DNA from: Anaerolineae bacterium
GTDB lineage: Bacteria > Chloroflexota > Anaerolineae > JAFGEY01
NCBI GenBank assembly: GCA_016783145.1
Contig: JADHXD010000002.1
Span: 1-64,000 of the forward strand
DNA: 64,000 nucleotides
Direction: 5' to 3'
Part shown: positions 27,236 through 37,789 of the stretch, piece after piece
How positions within the stretch are numbered: position 1 is the first letter of the stretch
Layout: each line of letters starts with the position of its first letter
Translations under genes and position numbers: made by a program
Notes under the pieces: model-generated
Told to the model about the DNA's origin: nothing
What the model saw: the letters and a program-made list of their open reading frames with translations, nothing else
Database searches by the model: none

Positions 27236-29065
27236 ATGCCCGAGTCGCCTTACCAGTTTGACCTCGTTGTGCACGCCACACACGAGGCAGGCGTCAAAGT
27301 CGGAGGCATTGGTGCCGTGTTTGACGGGCTGCTCAGTACGCGCGCCTACGGCGAACACGTGGGACGCACGGTTCTGGTCGGCCCCATGACTACGAGTGAC
27401 AAAGTGGAAATGGAGCGGCTGACGGCGCCGCGAAACCAGCTCCGAGTCATCTATTCTTCCTACCATGGCATAGACCGAGCTGTTTCCACTCTGCGTGGCC
27501 GCCTGCGCGCGATCGAACGCCAGCACCACGTCAGGCTTCTCTACGGCACGCGCGCGTTCGGCACAGCCCGCCACGAGATCATTCTCGTAGATGGCAGCCA
27601 GGCCTCACCGTCACGACTCAATGCCTTCAAGTCTGGCCTGTACCGTCACTTTGGCATTCGTTCTGATCTCTATGAAAGCCATCCCGAGTACAGTCTCCAC
27701 GTCAATGCCGCAGAGCCCGCGTATCGCGCCCTGCAAGCAGTTGTGAACGGGACCCGGGGCCGGCGATTCATCATCGCTCACGAATTCATGGGTCTGCCTC
27801 TCTGCTACTGTGCCATCATGCGTGACCCCGGCACATACGACACCGTCTTCTACGGGCACGAGGTCGCCACTGTGCGCCCGATCGTTGAGTCACACCCTGG
27901 GCACGACACCATGTTTTACAGCGTTCTCGGCCAGGCGCAACAGGAGGGACAGTTTCTGGAAGACGTGTTCGGCGACCAGTCGCACTTTTTCAAGCACGGG
28001 CTGATCCGCCCGGCGGCGAGCTACTGTGACAACATCTTTGCTGTGGGTGACTTTGTCGTGCAGGAGATGCGTTTTCTCGACGCAAACTGGAAAAGGGCCA
28101 ACATCGACCTGGTGTACAACGGCGTGCCCAGTCACGAGATCGGCCTGGAAGAGAAGCGAGTCTCTCGGTCTCGACTCCAGCAGTACTGCACCAACCTCCT
28201 GGGATATCGCCCCGATCACGTGTTCACACACGTCACCCGCTTCATTCCCTCCAAGGGCCTTTGGCGCGACATCCGTGTGATGGAGGCCCTGGCACCGCTT
28301 CTGGAGCGTCAGGGCAAGAGCGCAGTGCTGTTCATCCTCTCCAGCATCATCCCCGTGGGGCGTCCCCCAGAAGCGATCTTGCAGATGGAAGCTCAGTACG
28401 GCTGGCCGGTCAATCACCGCGACGTTCCGATCCAGGTAGATGGCCAGGATGTGCCCGACCTTGTCAGTCACGAGATCCCCTTCTACCGGGCCATCGAGCA
28501 GTTCAATCAGGTGGCAGGAAACGCTCAGATCGTCCTGGTCAACCAGTTCGGCTGGAGTCAGGACCGCTGCGGCAAGCGTATGCCCCAGGAGATGTCGTTC
28601 ATCGACATCCGCCAGGGCTCCGATCTCGAGTTCGGCCAGAGCGTGTACGAACCCTTTGGCATCGCTCAGGTCGAACCACTGAGCTTTGGTGCACTGTGCG
28701 TGATCTCTAGTGTATGCGGCTGCTTGGGCTTCATCCGCCAAGTCGGTGGGTTGGACAAGCTCAATGTCATCGTCGCTGACTATACGATGACTGGCCGGCT
28801 GGGGGAAGGCTTGGATACGGCCCTGTCCATCGATCAGAAGCGTCGCAATCAGATCGAGGCTGTCCAGGCCGAGCTCGTTGCAGCACAGATCTCCGATCGC
28901 CTGCCTCAGGATGACAGAGCGGCTCACAGTATCCTCAAGGAGGGATATGCCTTGAGCAAACAGATGAGTTGGGAGGTAGTCGCTCGTGACTACTTGATTC
29001 CAGGCCTGGCACGCGCAGCACAAAAAGCCAGACCACCAGCAACGGTGAGACAAGACTCATGTTGA
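27236..29065 (+). CDS. Glycogen/starch synthase-like glycosyltransferase
   Basis: 609 aa; [17 protein letters not shown] (KxGG-type), [29 protein letters not shown]. Confidence 0.8.
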   Translation: MPESPYQFDLVVHATHEAGVKVGGIGAVFDGLLSTRAYGEHVGRTVLVGPMTTSDKVEMERLTAPRNQLRVIYSSYHGIDRAVSTLRGRLRAIERQHHVRLLYGTRAFGTARHEIILVDGSQASPSRLNAFKSGLYRHFGIRSDLYESHPEYSLHVNAAEPAYRALQAVVNGTRGRRFIIAHEFMGLPLCYCAIMRDPGTYDTVFYGHEVATVRPIVESHPGHDTMFYSVLGQAQQEGQFLEDVFGDQSHFFKHGLIRPAASYCDNIFAVGDFVVQEMRFLDANWKRANIDLVYNGVPSHEIGLEEKRVSRSRLQQYCTNLLGYRPDHVFTHVTRFIPSKGLWRDIRVMEALAPLLERQGKSAVLFILSSIIPVGRPPEAILQMEAQYGWPVNHRDVPIQVDGQDVPDLVSHEIPFYRAIEQFNQVAGNAQIVLVNQFGWSQDRCGKRMPQEMSFIDIRQGSDLEFGQSVYEPFGIAQVEPLSFGALCVISSVCGCLGFIRQVGGLDKLNVIVADYTMTGRLGEGLDTALSIDQKRRNQIEAVQAELVAAQISDRLPQDDRAAHSILKEGYALSKQMSWEVVARDYLIPGLARAAQKARPPATVRQDSC

Positions 29066-30357
29066 GCGCCCTGGCGATGATCCTTGCGGGAGGACAGGGC
29101 ACTCGTCTGAGCATTCTGGCGCAGAAGCGTGCGAAACCGGCAGTGCCCTTTGCCGGCAAGTACCGCATCATTGACTTTCCCTTGTCCAATTGCGTCAATT
29201 CGGGAATCACCACGGTCGGTATCCTGACCCAATACCGCCCACGATCCCTCAACGATCACATCCGCAACGGAAGGCCATGGGATCTGGACAGAATGAGCGG
29301 CGGCGTGGTCCTCCTCCAACCCTACCAGGTTTCGACCGAGGACTGCGCTTGGTATCGAGGCACGGCGGAGGCGATTCACTACAACCTGGACTTTGTCCAC
29401 AGCTACGCTCCACGCTGGACGATCATCCTTTCCGGCGATCACGTCTACAAGATGGACTATAGCCGCCTGCTGCGCTACCACGAAGAGACCGGCGCCGACA
29501 TGACCGTTTGTGCGATCCGAGTGCCAATGGCTGAGGCACCGCGGTTTGGGATTCTGGGCCTGAGTAGTGCGCGGCCCGGACGCGTAGCCACGTTCCAGGA
29601 AAAGCCTTCACATCCAGAAAGCGACCTGGCTTCGATGGGGATCTATGTGTTTGATACCCAGGTCTTGACACATATGCTGGAAAGGGATGCCTCCATAGAC
29701 ACCTCTTCGCACGACTTTGGCAGGGACATCCTCCCCGCGATGATAGCAGACGACTATCAGGTCTTCTGCTACGAGTTCAGCCACTACTGGGTAGACGTGG
29801 GCACGGTGCAGGCCTACTGGGAAGCGCATATGGACTTGCTGGACGAGGACGTACCTCTGGACCTACAGGATCGGTCCTGGATCATCCACACGCGCAGCGA
29901 GGAGCGCCCACCGGTCAATGTGCGCACGGGTGCATCTATCGGGCACAGCCTGATCTCCGACGGATGCGTGATCGAGGGTGCGGTCGAGTACTCTGTTCTC
30001 TCGCCCGGGGTACGCATCAAGCCGGGCGCCATCGTTCGGAACTCTATCGTTATGACGGACACGGTGATCGACGAGATGGCGGTTATCGATCGGGCGATCA
30101 TTGACAAGAACGTGCGCGTTGGCGCGAGGGCTCAGGTTGGCGTTGGGCAGGACCTGAAAACGCCCAATAGGGCCGACCCACGACTGGACACCGGGCTCAC
30201 GCTGATCGGCAAGAATGCAGTCATCTCCGGGGGAACCATCATTGGACGCAACTGTGTCATCGCCAGTGACACATCCGCAGCAGAGCGCGCCGGTCGCATC
30301 ATAGCCAGTGGCGAGACGATCGGCGGCACTGAAGGAGCCACAGGAGGATTCCGCTAG
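29059..30357 (+). CDS. glgC: Glucose-1-phosphate adenylyltransferase
   Basis: 432 aa; [47 protein letters not shown], left-handed beta-helix C-terminus. Confidence 0.93.
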   Translation: MLSALAMILAGGQGTRLSILAQKRAKPAVPFAGKYRIIDFPLSNCVNSGITTVGILTQYRPRSLNDHIRNGRPWDLDRMSGGVVLLQPYQVSTEDCAWYRGTAEAIHYNLDFVHSYAPRWTIILSGDHVYKMDYSRLLRYHEETGADMTVCAIRVPMAEAPRFGILGLSSARPGRVATFQEKPSHPESDLASMGIYVFDTQVLTHMLERDASIDTSSHDFGRDILPAMIADDYQVFCYEFSHYWVDVGTVQAYWEAHMDLLDEDVPLDLQDRSWIIHTRSEERPPVNVRTGASIGHSLISDGCVIEGAVEYSVLSPGVRIKPGAIVRNSIVMTDTVIDEMAVIDRAIIDKNVRVGARAQVGVGQDLKTPNRADPRLDTGLTLIGKNAVISGGTIIGRNCVIASDTSAAERAGRIIASGETIGGTEGATGGFR

Positions 30358-30474
30358 ACGTCAGAAAACAACAGTGGCACGTGCGCAATGCCCGACACGT
30401 TCCTGTCCATTGGGCACGCACGCTCTGTGGATACTGCCACACCATACCCTACATCGCAGAGGACAAACATCGCA

Positions 30475-31869
30475 ATGACCGAGCTCACCATGTGCATTCA
30501 CGGGCATTTCTACCAACCACCACGGGAGAACCCATTCACGGGTCTCATCCCGCCCGAGCCAGGAGCAGAGCCTTTCGAGAACTTTAACGAAAAGATCCAC
30601 AGCGAGTGCTACAGACCCAACGCGGAACTGGGGAACTTTGAGCTGATCAGCTTCAACTTTGGCCCCACTCTAGCGCATTGGTTAGAAGCGCAGTTCCCGG
30701 TCACCCACGATCGCATCGTGATGTCTGACAAACGCCATCGCCGAACGTTCGGTGTAGGAAACGGCATGGCTCAGGCCTACAACCATACCATTCTTCCTCT
30801 AGCCAGGCATCGTGACAAGGCGACCCAGATCAGGTGGGGAATCGCTGACTTTGCCCATCGGTTTGGGCACGCGCCAGAGGGGATGTGGCTGCCCGAAATG
30901 GCCGCCGACATCGATACCCTGGCGGCCATGCAGAGCCTGGGATTGCGCTACACCCTCCTGTGCCCGCACCAGGTCCGCGATCCGAATGGGGACTGGGTGG
31001 ACAGCAGGATGCCGCACTATGTTCGCTTGTCTGACAACCGGTACTTGACCGTCTTTCTGCGCGATGAGCAGATGTCCAATCGGCTGGCATTCGATCCCGG
31101 GCTCACGGCCAGTGCGGCGCACTTTGCGGACTGGTGCCGGGACACGGCACACACGGACAGCGGGCTGTTCATCATCGCCACCGATGGCGAGACATTCGGC
31201 CATCACCAGCACCGGCGGCAGCACTTTTTGCGCTCCCTTTTGCGGACGGAGGCCAGCCGCGTCGGGTTCCAAGTCACAACTCCCGGAGGATATCTCCGCC
31301 GACATTCTCCGACGCGGGATGTCGTGCTCGTAGAACAGACTGCGTGGAGCTGCGCCCACGGTCTGGCCCGCTGGAATACAGGCTGTGCATGCACGTCGGG
31401 AGATCAGCGGTGGAAGCTGCGCCTGCGCACGGCGTTCGATCGCCTTGCAGGCAGCGTTGATGCGCTCTACGAGAACGAGTGCCGCGCGTGGATTGATGCA
31501 CCATGGAAGTTGCGCGACGGCTACATCAATGTCATGCTGGGCATCATCGAAGGACCTGATCTACTGCGGCAGTTCTCTTCCCGAGCCATACCCACTGAAG
31601 CGACCCGTCGGCTCTTGCATCTGTTGGAGGCAGAACGTTACTGTCAAGCCATGTATACCTCGTGTGGCTTGTACTTTGAGGATCTCGGCCGGATCGAGAC
31701 CCGGAACAACATTGCCTATGCGTCCATGTCGGTAGACCAGGTCAAGCTGGCGACGGGCTTGGACCTGTCCCCCGGCCTTCGCAGCGATCTGGCTGCAGCA
31801 AAAAGCTGGGTCACCCAAGAGACAGGCCAGGACATATACGACAATGTGGTCGCACACAGGCGAGCATAG
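30475..31869 (+). CDS. GH57 family glycoside hydrolase (DUF3536-like)
   Basis: MTELTMCIHGHFYQPPRENPFTG, PEGMWLPEMAADIDTL, IIATDGETFGHHQ. Confidence 0.85.
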   Translation: MTELTMCIHGHFYQPPRENPFTGLIPPEPGAEPFENFNEKIHSECYRPNAELGNFELISFNFGPTLAHWLEAQFPVTHDRIVMSDKRHRRTFGVGNGMAQAYNHTILPLARHRDKATQIRWGIADFAHRFGHAPEGMWLPEMAADIDTLAAMQSLGLRYTLLCPHQVRDPNGDWVDSRMPHYVRLSDNRYLTVFLRDEQMSNRLAFDPGLTASAAHFADWCRDTAHTDSGLFIIATDGETFGHHQHRRQHFLRSLLRTEASRVGFQVTTPGGYLRRHSPTRDVVLVEQTAWSCAHGLARWNTGCACTSGDQRWKLRLRTAFDRLAGSVDALYENECRAWIDAPWKLRDGYINVMLGIIEGPDLLRQFSSRAIPTEATRRLLHLLEAERYCQAMYTSCGLYFEDLGRIETRNNIAYASMSVDQVKLATGLDLSPGLRSDLAAAKSWVTQETGQDIYDNVVAHRRA

Positions 31870-31881
31870 GTTCAGTGTGAG

Positions 31882-34173
31882 ATGAGCGAGCCTTCACCCG
31901 ATTTTGGCGCGATACTAGGTCCCACTGGCCCGCTGGCGCGGGCGCTGGGCGAGTACGAACATCGCCCAGCACAGATCAGGATGGCAGAGACGGTTTGGCA
32001 GGCGATTGCCTCGCAGCAAGATGCGCTGATCGAGGCAGGGACAGGCACGGGGAAGAGCATCGCATACCTTGCTCCCATTCTGCTCAGCGAGAAAACCCTG
32101 ATCATCTCCACTGCGAACAAGGCGCTCCAGAGTCAGCTCTATGACAAGGATGTGCCCCTGGTCCGGAATGCCCTGGGCCTGGAGTTTGACACGGTGCTGA
32201 TCAAAGGACGGCAGAACTATGTCTGCCGCCGCAAATACCAGGTCGAACTTCCACAGCAGCGGGTCTTTGCCCAGATGGATGGCACCCAGGTGTACGACCT
32301 CGATGAACTCGATGACTGGGTCCGCGGCACAGAGTCGGGCGATCTTGAGGAGCTCCGTTTTGTCCTCGATCCCGATACCCACAGCCACATCACCTGCCCA
32401 GCAGATGAGTGCCTGCACGGTGACTGCCTGTACTATGGCCGCTGCTTTGTGATGAGAATCCGCCAGAAAGCCGCCGAGGCACGGGTCGTGATCACCAATC
32501 ACCACTTGCTGATCACCGACCTTCAGCTACGAACGATGGGCGGACTGGCCCTTCCCGACACCGACCTCATCGTCTGCGATGAGGCGCACCAGATCGAAGA
32601 CATCGCTACTTCCATCTTTGAGACCACTGCCAGCGACTACACCGTGCCCAGTCTGTTGCTCCGACGGTTGGTTCGCGAGCACACACCGTCCAAGACTCTC
32701 GAGGAATTGGCCTCACTGAACCGCCTGTTCTTCGAAGGGGTGCGAGCCTTCATGGAGGAGCCCACGTGCAAGCTCTCCGGGGACTGGCAAGAGGGAATCC
32801 GCCTGGGGCGCAGCCTCCGCGATTTGGCGAAATCGCTGGCTGGACTAAACCCATACGGCGATAACCCGGATATGGAGGAGGAAAACACGCGCTTTGGCTT
32901 GGCTCTCCAGGCCATTCGCGCCGCAGCGGACAGCATCACCAGGGTCAGCAAAAGCAGCAAGGATGGAGAGGTCGTCCGCTTCGCCGAGCAGGCGCGGCAG
33001 CGACACGTGAGCTTGATCCTCCACGCCACCCCCATCTCTGCTGCCGAACCCCTGGGCAAGTTCCTGTTTGGCCCCAACACCGTGATCTGCACGTCGGCTA
33101 CACTAGCCACGGGCGGCACATTCGAGCTGCTCAAGTCGCGCTGCGGCATTCCCGGAACGCCGCTCGAGTTGATTGGGGAGCCTGTATTTGACTTTGCCAA
33201 GCAGGCAGTGCTCTACCTTCCAGACCTGCGCACATACGACTGGCAGAACCGAGAGAAATACTTTGACGATGTTGCCGAGGAAACCTTCCGTCTGCTGGAG
33301 GTCAGTCGAGGGCGAGCATTCTGTCTATTTACCAGTTGGGCCGGCATGCAGTATGTCTCTGATAGACTCCGCGAACGGCTGCCTTGGCCAGTGTTGGTCC
33401 AGGGCGAGCTTTCACGCCCCGAGCTGCTCCGGCTGTTCAAGAATACGCCCCACGCTGTGCTCTTTGGGACCAAGTCCTTTTGGGAAGGCGTCGACGTGCC
33501 GGGAGATGCGCTGTCCTTGGTGATCATCGACAAGCTACCCTTTCCTTCTCCACGCGATCCCCTGCATGAGGCGCGCACAAGTCGCATCGATCAGGAGGGC
33601 GGCAGCTCCTTTGGAGAGTATACGCTGCCTTTGATGACCCTGGCACTCAAGCAGGGATTCGGTCGACTGATCCGCACCAAGACGGACCGTGGAGTAGTAG
33701 CCATCCTCGACAGCAGGCTAGCAAAGAAACGTTACGGGGATTTGGTGATCCGTTCGCTGCCTCCTGCATACATGACCCATCGCTTCTCGGACGTGTATCG
33801 CTTCTTCTCGAACGAGCCCTTCGACGCGGACTATGCGTTGACGGTCTGGACAAACTCCGAGCAAGATGATGGCTCGCACTATCATTGGCAGCTCGCCAGT
33901 TTGCCAGACGGCCGACACAGAGAAGGCACGGGAATCGAGTCTTCCCCCTTTGCGGCCCGATGGGCAGGCGTATTGGCGGGAGTGAAGCGACTGCAGGAGG
34001 CAATCCACCGGGGAAACAAGCAAGCATCAAGTTTCAAGCTGGAGATCCGGCTGCCTGGCATCAGCGGACAGGGCAGCCAGATCCTGAAGGCCGTGCAGCC
34101 CGACCTAAAGGTCAGACTGGACGCCTTCCGCGAGGTGCATGTCATGACCCTGGAAGGCACGGCGGACCGATGA
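31882..34173 (+). CDS. dinG: DinG/Rad3-like ATP-dependent DNA helicase
   Basis: 763 aa; Walker A EAGTGTGKS, DEAH-box (CDEAHQIEDI), Fe-S-type Cys cluster CPADECLHGDCLYYGRC, GTKSFWEGVDVPGD, QGFGRLIRTKTD. Confidence 0.9.
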   Translation: MSEPSPDFGAILGPTGPLARALGEYEHRPAQIRMAETVWQAIASQQDALIEAGTGTGKSIAYLAPILLSEKTLIISTANKALQSQLYDKDVPLVRNALGLEFDTVLIKGRQNYVCRRKYQVELPQQRVFAQMDGTQVYDLDELDDWVRGTESGDLEELRFVLDPDTHSHITCPADECLHGDCLYYGRCFVMRIRQKAAEARVVITNHHLLITDLQLRTMGGLALPDTDLIVCDEAHQIEDIATSIFETTASDYTVPSLLLRRLVREHTPSKTLEELASLNRLFFEGVRAFMEEPTCKLSGDWQEGIRLGRSLRDLAKSLAGLNPYGDNPDMEEENTRFGLALQAIRAAADSITRVSKSSKDGEVVRFAEQARQRHVSLILHATPISAAEPLGKFLFGPNTVICTSATLATGGTFELLKSRCGIPGTPLELIGEPVFDFAKQAVLYLPDLRTYDWQNREKYFDDVAEETFRLLEVSRGRAFCLFTSWAGMQYVSDRLRERLPWPVLVQGELSRPELLRLFKNTPHAVLFGTKSFWEGVDVPGDALSLVIIDKLPFPSPRDPLHEARTSRIDQEGGSSFGEYTLPLMTLALKQGFGRLIRTKTDRGVVAILDSRLAKKRYGDLVIRSLPPAYMTHRFSDVYRFFSNEPFDADYALTVWTNSEQDDGSHYHWQLASLPDGRHREGTGIESSPFAARWAGVLAGVKRLQEAIHRGNKQASSFKLEIRLPGISGQGSQILKAVQPDLKVRLDAFREVHVMTLEGTADR

Positions 34174-34565
34174 TGGACCTGCCGGCGGTGCCCTCATCGG
34201 TACTGATCCACAGCGTACTCGGCTTGTACGCCCTCGCCTTTTTGGCTGGCGGCGTCTATCTGCTTGAGCAGAGAGTAGCGCGCATCCGTGATCAGTTCCC
34301 CAAGCACGGGCTTCTGGCAACGCTTTCCGGGTACGCAGCGCTGGGGATCGGTGGCCTGGCAGCTCTCTCTGTTTCCGGGAGCCTCGCCGCCTGGGGCGGC
34401 GACTTCCGCCTAGGAGCACTGGTCGCTACCGTGTCCGGTGTGGGGTACTGGGTATATCGCGCCTATACGGACACGACACCGCCAGGTCGCGTGCGTGATG
34501 CGGCGTTGGCGTTCGCTTGTGCCGCAGTAGCGCTGCTGACCGCTTGGTGGATCAGCACCATCTAG
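34170..34565 (+). CDS. Hypothetical multi-pass membrane protein
   Basis: ATG at 34170 overlaps dinG stop; about four hydrophobic segments. Confidence 0.7.
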   Translation: MMDLPAVPSSVLIHSVLGLYALAFLAGGVYLLEQRVARIRDQFPKHGLLATLSGYAALGIGGLAALSVSGSLAAWGGDFRLGALVATVSGVGYWVYRAYTDTTPPGRVRDAALAFACAAVALLTAWWISTI

Positions 34566-34579
34566 ACAGAGGAGAGGTC

Positions 34580-35104
34580 ATGATCTACGGTGAGAAGACA
34601 CGACTGCGCCGAATCGAGCGCCAGGACCTGGCCACCTTTGTGCGTTGGTTCAGCGATCCTCAGGTACGCGAATTCCTGGTCCTGAATCGGCCTATCTCGA
34701 TGGCTGAAGAAGAACAGTGGTTCGAGAACCAACTCCGAGATCACAGCACCGAGATCTTTTCCATCGAGACAGCGGATAGCGAGCACATCGGCAACATCGG
34801 ACTGCACAACATAAACTGGGTGCACCGGCACGCTGAATTGGGCATCGTGCTGGGAGAAAAACAGTTCTGGGGTCAGGGCTATGGGAGTGACGCGATACGT
34901 ACCTTGCTCAAATTCGCGTTCCAGGAACTGAACCTGCATCGCGTGTCACTCAGGGTGTACGAAGACAACGTCCGAGGGATTCGCGCCTACCAAAAGTGCG
35001 GCTTTGCACCAGAAGGACGGTCGAGAGAGGCGATCTATCGCAAAGGCAGATACTGTGACGAGCTGTTGATGAGCATCTTGAGACACGAGTTCGAGGGAGC
35101 ATAG
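34580..35104 (+). CDS. GNAT family N-acetyltransferase (RimJ/RimL type)
   Basis: MIYGEKTRLRRIERQDLATFVRWFSDPQVREFL, GQGYGSDAIRTLLKFAF, RAYQKCGFAPEG. Confidence 0.92.
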   Translation: MIYGEKTRLRRIERQDLATFVRWFSDPQVREFLVLNRPISMAEEEQWFENQLRDHSTEIFSIETADSEHIGNIGLHNINWVHRHAELGIVLGEKQFWGQGYGSDAIRTLLKFAFQELNLHRVSLRVYEDNVRGIRAYQKCGFAPEGRSREAIYRKGRYCDELLMSILRHEFEGA

Positions 35105-35107
35105 GCG

Positions 35108-35779
35108 GTGAACCTATCTCCAACCCTCAATGAGGAACGCATCCTGCTGCACAGAGGGTACACACGTCTTGCGGGTCTGGACGAAGCAGGACGGGGCGCG
35201 TGGGCCGGACCCGTCTCGGCGGCAGCCGTCATGCTTCCTGTGACCGATCCTCTGCTACCGGAGCGGTTGCGCGGCGTGCGTGACTCGAAGCTCTGTACGC
35301 CTCGCCAACGCGACCTGCTCTACGAGCAGGTCTGCCAAGTAGCACTCTCCTGGTCAGTGGCTCTCATACCTGCGCTCCGCATCGATGACATCGGCATCGT
35401 TGCTGCTACACGGGAAGCCATGCAAGAGGCCGTCTCCCAGCTTGATCCCCCGCCGCACGCCCTGCTGATCGATGCCCTGAGCCTGCCATCCATCGATCTT
35501 CCCCAGCGATCACTCAACAAGGGCGACGTTACCTGTCTATCCATCGCGGCAGCATCCATCGTTGCCAAGGTGACCCGCGATCGGTGGATGATCGCCGCCG
35601 GACAAGCATATCCGAGGTACGGCTTTGCCAAGCACAAGGGATACGGCACCCAACACCACTGGCATGCACTACAGGAAATGGGCCCACTGGACCTACATCG
35701 CTGGTACTTTGCGCCGGTCTCGGCAACAGCCGAGAGAATGGGGATAGATTCTCCACGCTTACAACGGCGCGCCAAGTAG
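35108..35779 (+). CDS. rnhB: Ribonuclease HII
   Basis: 223 aa; AGLDEAGRGAWAGPV, KGDVTCLSIAAASIVAKVTRDRWM, HKGYGT. Confidence 0.93.
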   Translation: MNLSPTLNEERILLHRGYTRLAGLDEAGRGAWAGPVSAAAVMLPVTDPLLPERLRGVRDSKLCTPRQRDLLYEQVCQVALSWSVALIPALRIDDIGIVAATREAMQEAVSQLDPPPHALLIDALSLPSIDLPQRSLNKGDVTCLSIAAASIVAKVTRDRWMIAAGQAYPRYGFAKHKGYGTQHHWHALQEMGPLDLHRWYFAPVSATAERMGIDSPRLQRRAK

Positions 35780-35844
35780 TGCCATCCGCGAGCCGATCGG
35801 ATCGCCGGATGCCATGCTGCACACTGATGCGAGTCGCTCGCCTC

Positions 35845-36054
35845 CTAACCCTCTGATGGCTTGCCAAGATTACGCATAGAGCGCTTCTCAATCCACTCTT
35901 CCAGCAGATCACGTTTCACCCGCCACTGCCTGCCCAACTTCAGAGCCGGGATCGCTCCCTCGCGAGCAAGACGACGCACAGTGAGTTCATGCAGTCCCAA
36001 GTACCGCGCCACCTGAGAGATCGTCATAATCTGCGGAAAGCTCTCGTTTTCCAT
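35845..36054 (-). CDS. Excisionase/MerR-type helix-turn-helix DNA-binding protein
   Basis: 69 aa; MTISQVARYLGLHELTVRRLAREGAIPALKLGRQWRVKRDLLEEWI. Confidence 0.88.
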   Translation of the reverse strand: MENESFPQIMTISQVARYLGLHELTVRRLAREGAIPALKLGRQWRVKRDLLEEWIEKRSMRNLGKPSEG

Positions 36055-36085
36055 CGTGTTCGTCCTTTCTTCTCACACCTTGACT

Positions 36086-36949
36086 CTACGAGCGCAGGAC
36101 GGCCGCGAGCGCGGCAATGTGCTCGGGCGAACTACCACAGCATCCCCCGATGACCTGGGCGCCCAGTTCGACCAGGCGCGGAGCGTGAGCGGCAAAGTCC
36201 TCCGGGCCCAGGTCAAACACGGTCTCCCCACCTTCGAGGCGTGGCAGGCCAGCGTTGGGCTTGGCGATCAACACGGCCTTTGCGAGCACGGAACGCATGC
36301 CGGTCAGGACAGGGGTCATGACCTCCAGGCCCTCTCCGCAATTTCCGCCGATGGCAGCCAGTCCCATTGGCCAAAGTGTCTCCGCCGCCTGCTCTGGGGT
36401 CACGCCCATCATGGTCCGTCCGCCACGACCAAAGCTGAGCGAGCAGAAAACCGGCAGGTCTGTGGCTTGGTGTGCTCCTTCGACTGCGGCTCGTGCCTCG
36501 TTCAGATCGCTCATCGTCTCGATCCAGATCAGATCCACCCCACCCTCAGCCAAAGCCCGGGCCTGCTCAGCGAACACCTGGACAGCATCTTCATAGCCCA
36601 ACATCCCGTAAGGCTCCATCAGTTCGCCGGTAGGGCCGATGTCTCCAGCGGCATAGGCGCAACCGCCTGCTTCCCTGGAAGCGAGGCCCGCAGCCGCCCG
36701 GCTCAGCTCCACCGTGCGCTCCCCCAACCCGCCTACCCGGTCGAGCTTGACTCGGCTGCCGCCGAACGTGTTGGTCAAGATGACCTCCGACCCGGCATCC
36801 AGGTACGCGCGATGGAGCGCGCGCACGGCATCGGGGTTCTCTGCATTCCACAGTTCTGGTGCGACACCCGACGGCAGTCCCAAGGACTGAAGCATCGTAC
36901 CCGTGGCGCCATCGGCGATGAGGGAAGAGCCCTCCTCAAGATACGTCAT
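36086..36949 (-). CDS. Homocysteine S-methyltransferase family protein
   Basis: LIADGATGTMLQSLGL, LTNTFGGSRVKL, GGNCGEG, GGCCGSSPEHI zinc-binding motifs. Confidence 0.9.
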   Translation of the reverse strand: MTYLEEGSSLIADGATGTMLQSLGLPSGVAPELWNAENPDAVRALHRAYLDAGSEVILTNTFGGSRVKLDRVGGLGERTVELSRAAAGLASREAGGCAYAAGDIGPTGELMEPYGMLGYEDAVQVFAEQARALAEGGVDLIWIETMSDLNEARAAVEGAHQATDLPVFCSLSFGRGGRTMMGVTPEQAAETLWPMGLAAIGGNCGEGLEVMTPVLTGMRSVLAKAVLIAKPNAGLPRLEGGETVFDLGPEDFAAHAPRLVELGAQVIGGCCGSSPEHIAALAAVLRS

Positions 36950-36984
36950 CAAATCGCGCAAAGTCCTTTCCTCCAGAAAAGGCT

Positions 36985-37635
36985 CTACCTGCTCTCGGTT
37001 GCGGTAGGCACCGCGGTCGGCGTCTCTGACAGCGGTGTTGAGGTCGGCAAGGGCGTTACCGTCCACGGCGGATCAACGCGCTCTGGCGTGGGCGTGAGCA
37101 GAGTGCCCTCGATGGGATATCCCCCTGCGTACCAGCGGCTGAACCCACCGTCAAGTGCCAAGACCTTGGTAAAGCCGGACTCATAGAGCAGCATCGCAGC
37201 CTTCAGACTCACGTGCCTCTGCAGTGATAGGTCATAGAGCACAACGGTCACATCTCGGTCCAGCTCACCGATTCGCTCCTGTAGCACTCCAAGAGGGATG
37301 TGCGCAGCCCCGGATACGTGAGCCCGTGCATAGGCGGCAGAGCTGCGCACATCGACCACCACGACCGCATCTCCCCGCTCCAAGAGACGGTTGAGCTCTG
37401 CAGGCAGCATCCTGGGTACCTCAAGCTCGCTCGGTGGAGGCAGAGTCCCGTCCCAGGTGGCAGTCGGCTCTACGACCAGCGTCGGGACGGGGACCGGGCC
37501 CGAGGTGGTAATCGGCGTCCATGTCGGGGGAAATGGAGCATCGCGTCCCAGAGCGCTTTCCGTCGGGGTCAGCGGGCTGGTACACCCCACCAGCGCCATC
37601 CCCAAAACCAACAGCACGGTCACCTGGTGCCGCAT
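36985..37635 (-). CDS. Rhodanese-like domain lipoprotein lacking the catalytic Cys
   Basis: Lipobox LVGC after signal helix; VVVVDVRSSAAYARAHVSGAAHIPLG rhodanese; active-site loop reads LYDLSLQRHVSLKAA. Confidence 0.85.
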   Translation of the reverse strand: MRHQVTVLLVLGMALVGCTSPLTPTESALGRDAPFPPTWTPITTSGPVPVPTLVVEPTATWDGTLPPPSELEVPRMLPAELNRLLERGDAVVVVDVRSSAAYARAHVSGAAHIPLGVLQERIGELDRDVTVVLYDLSLQRHVSLKAAMLLYESGFTKVLALDGGFSRWYAGGYPIEGTLLTPTPERVDPPWTVTPLPTSTPLSETPTAVPTATESR

Positions 37636-37789
37636 CTTGTCTGCCTTTGCGCGAGAACGGGACACTCGAAACCAAGTCAAGCTGTGCATCTATCTGCATT
37701 CTAGCATAAAACTGGTTGGAAATCAAGTCTTTCGGCAGTCTTTGGTGCAGATCATCCGTTAGTCATAGTTCATGAGTTGATTACAGAGT

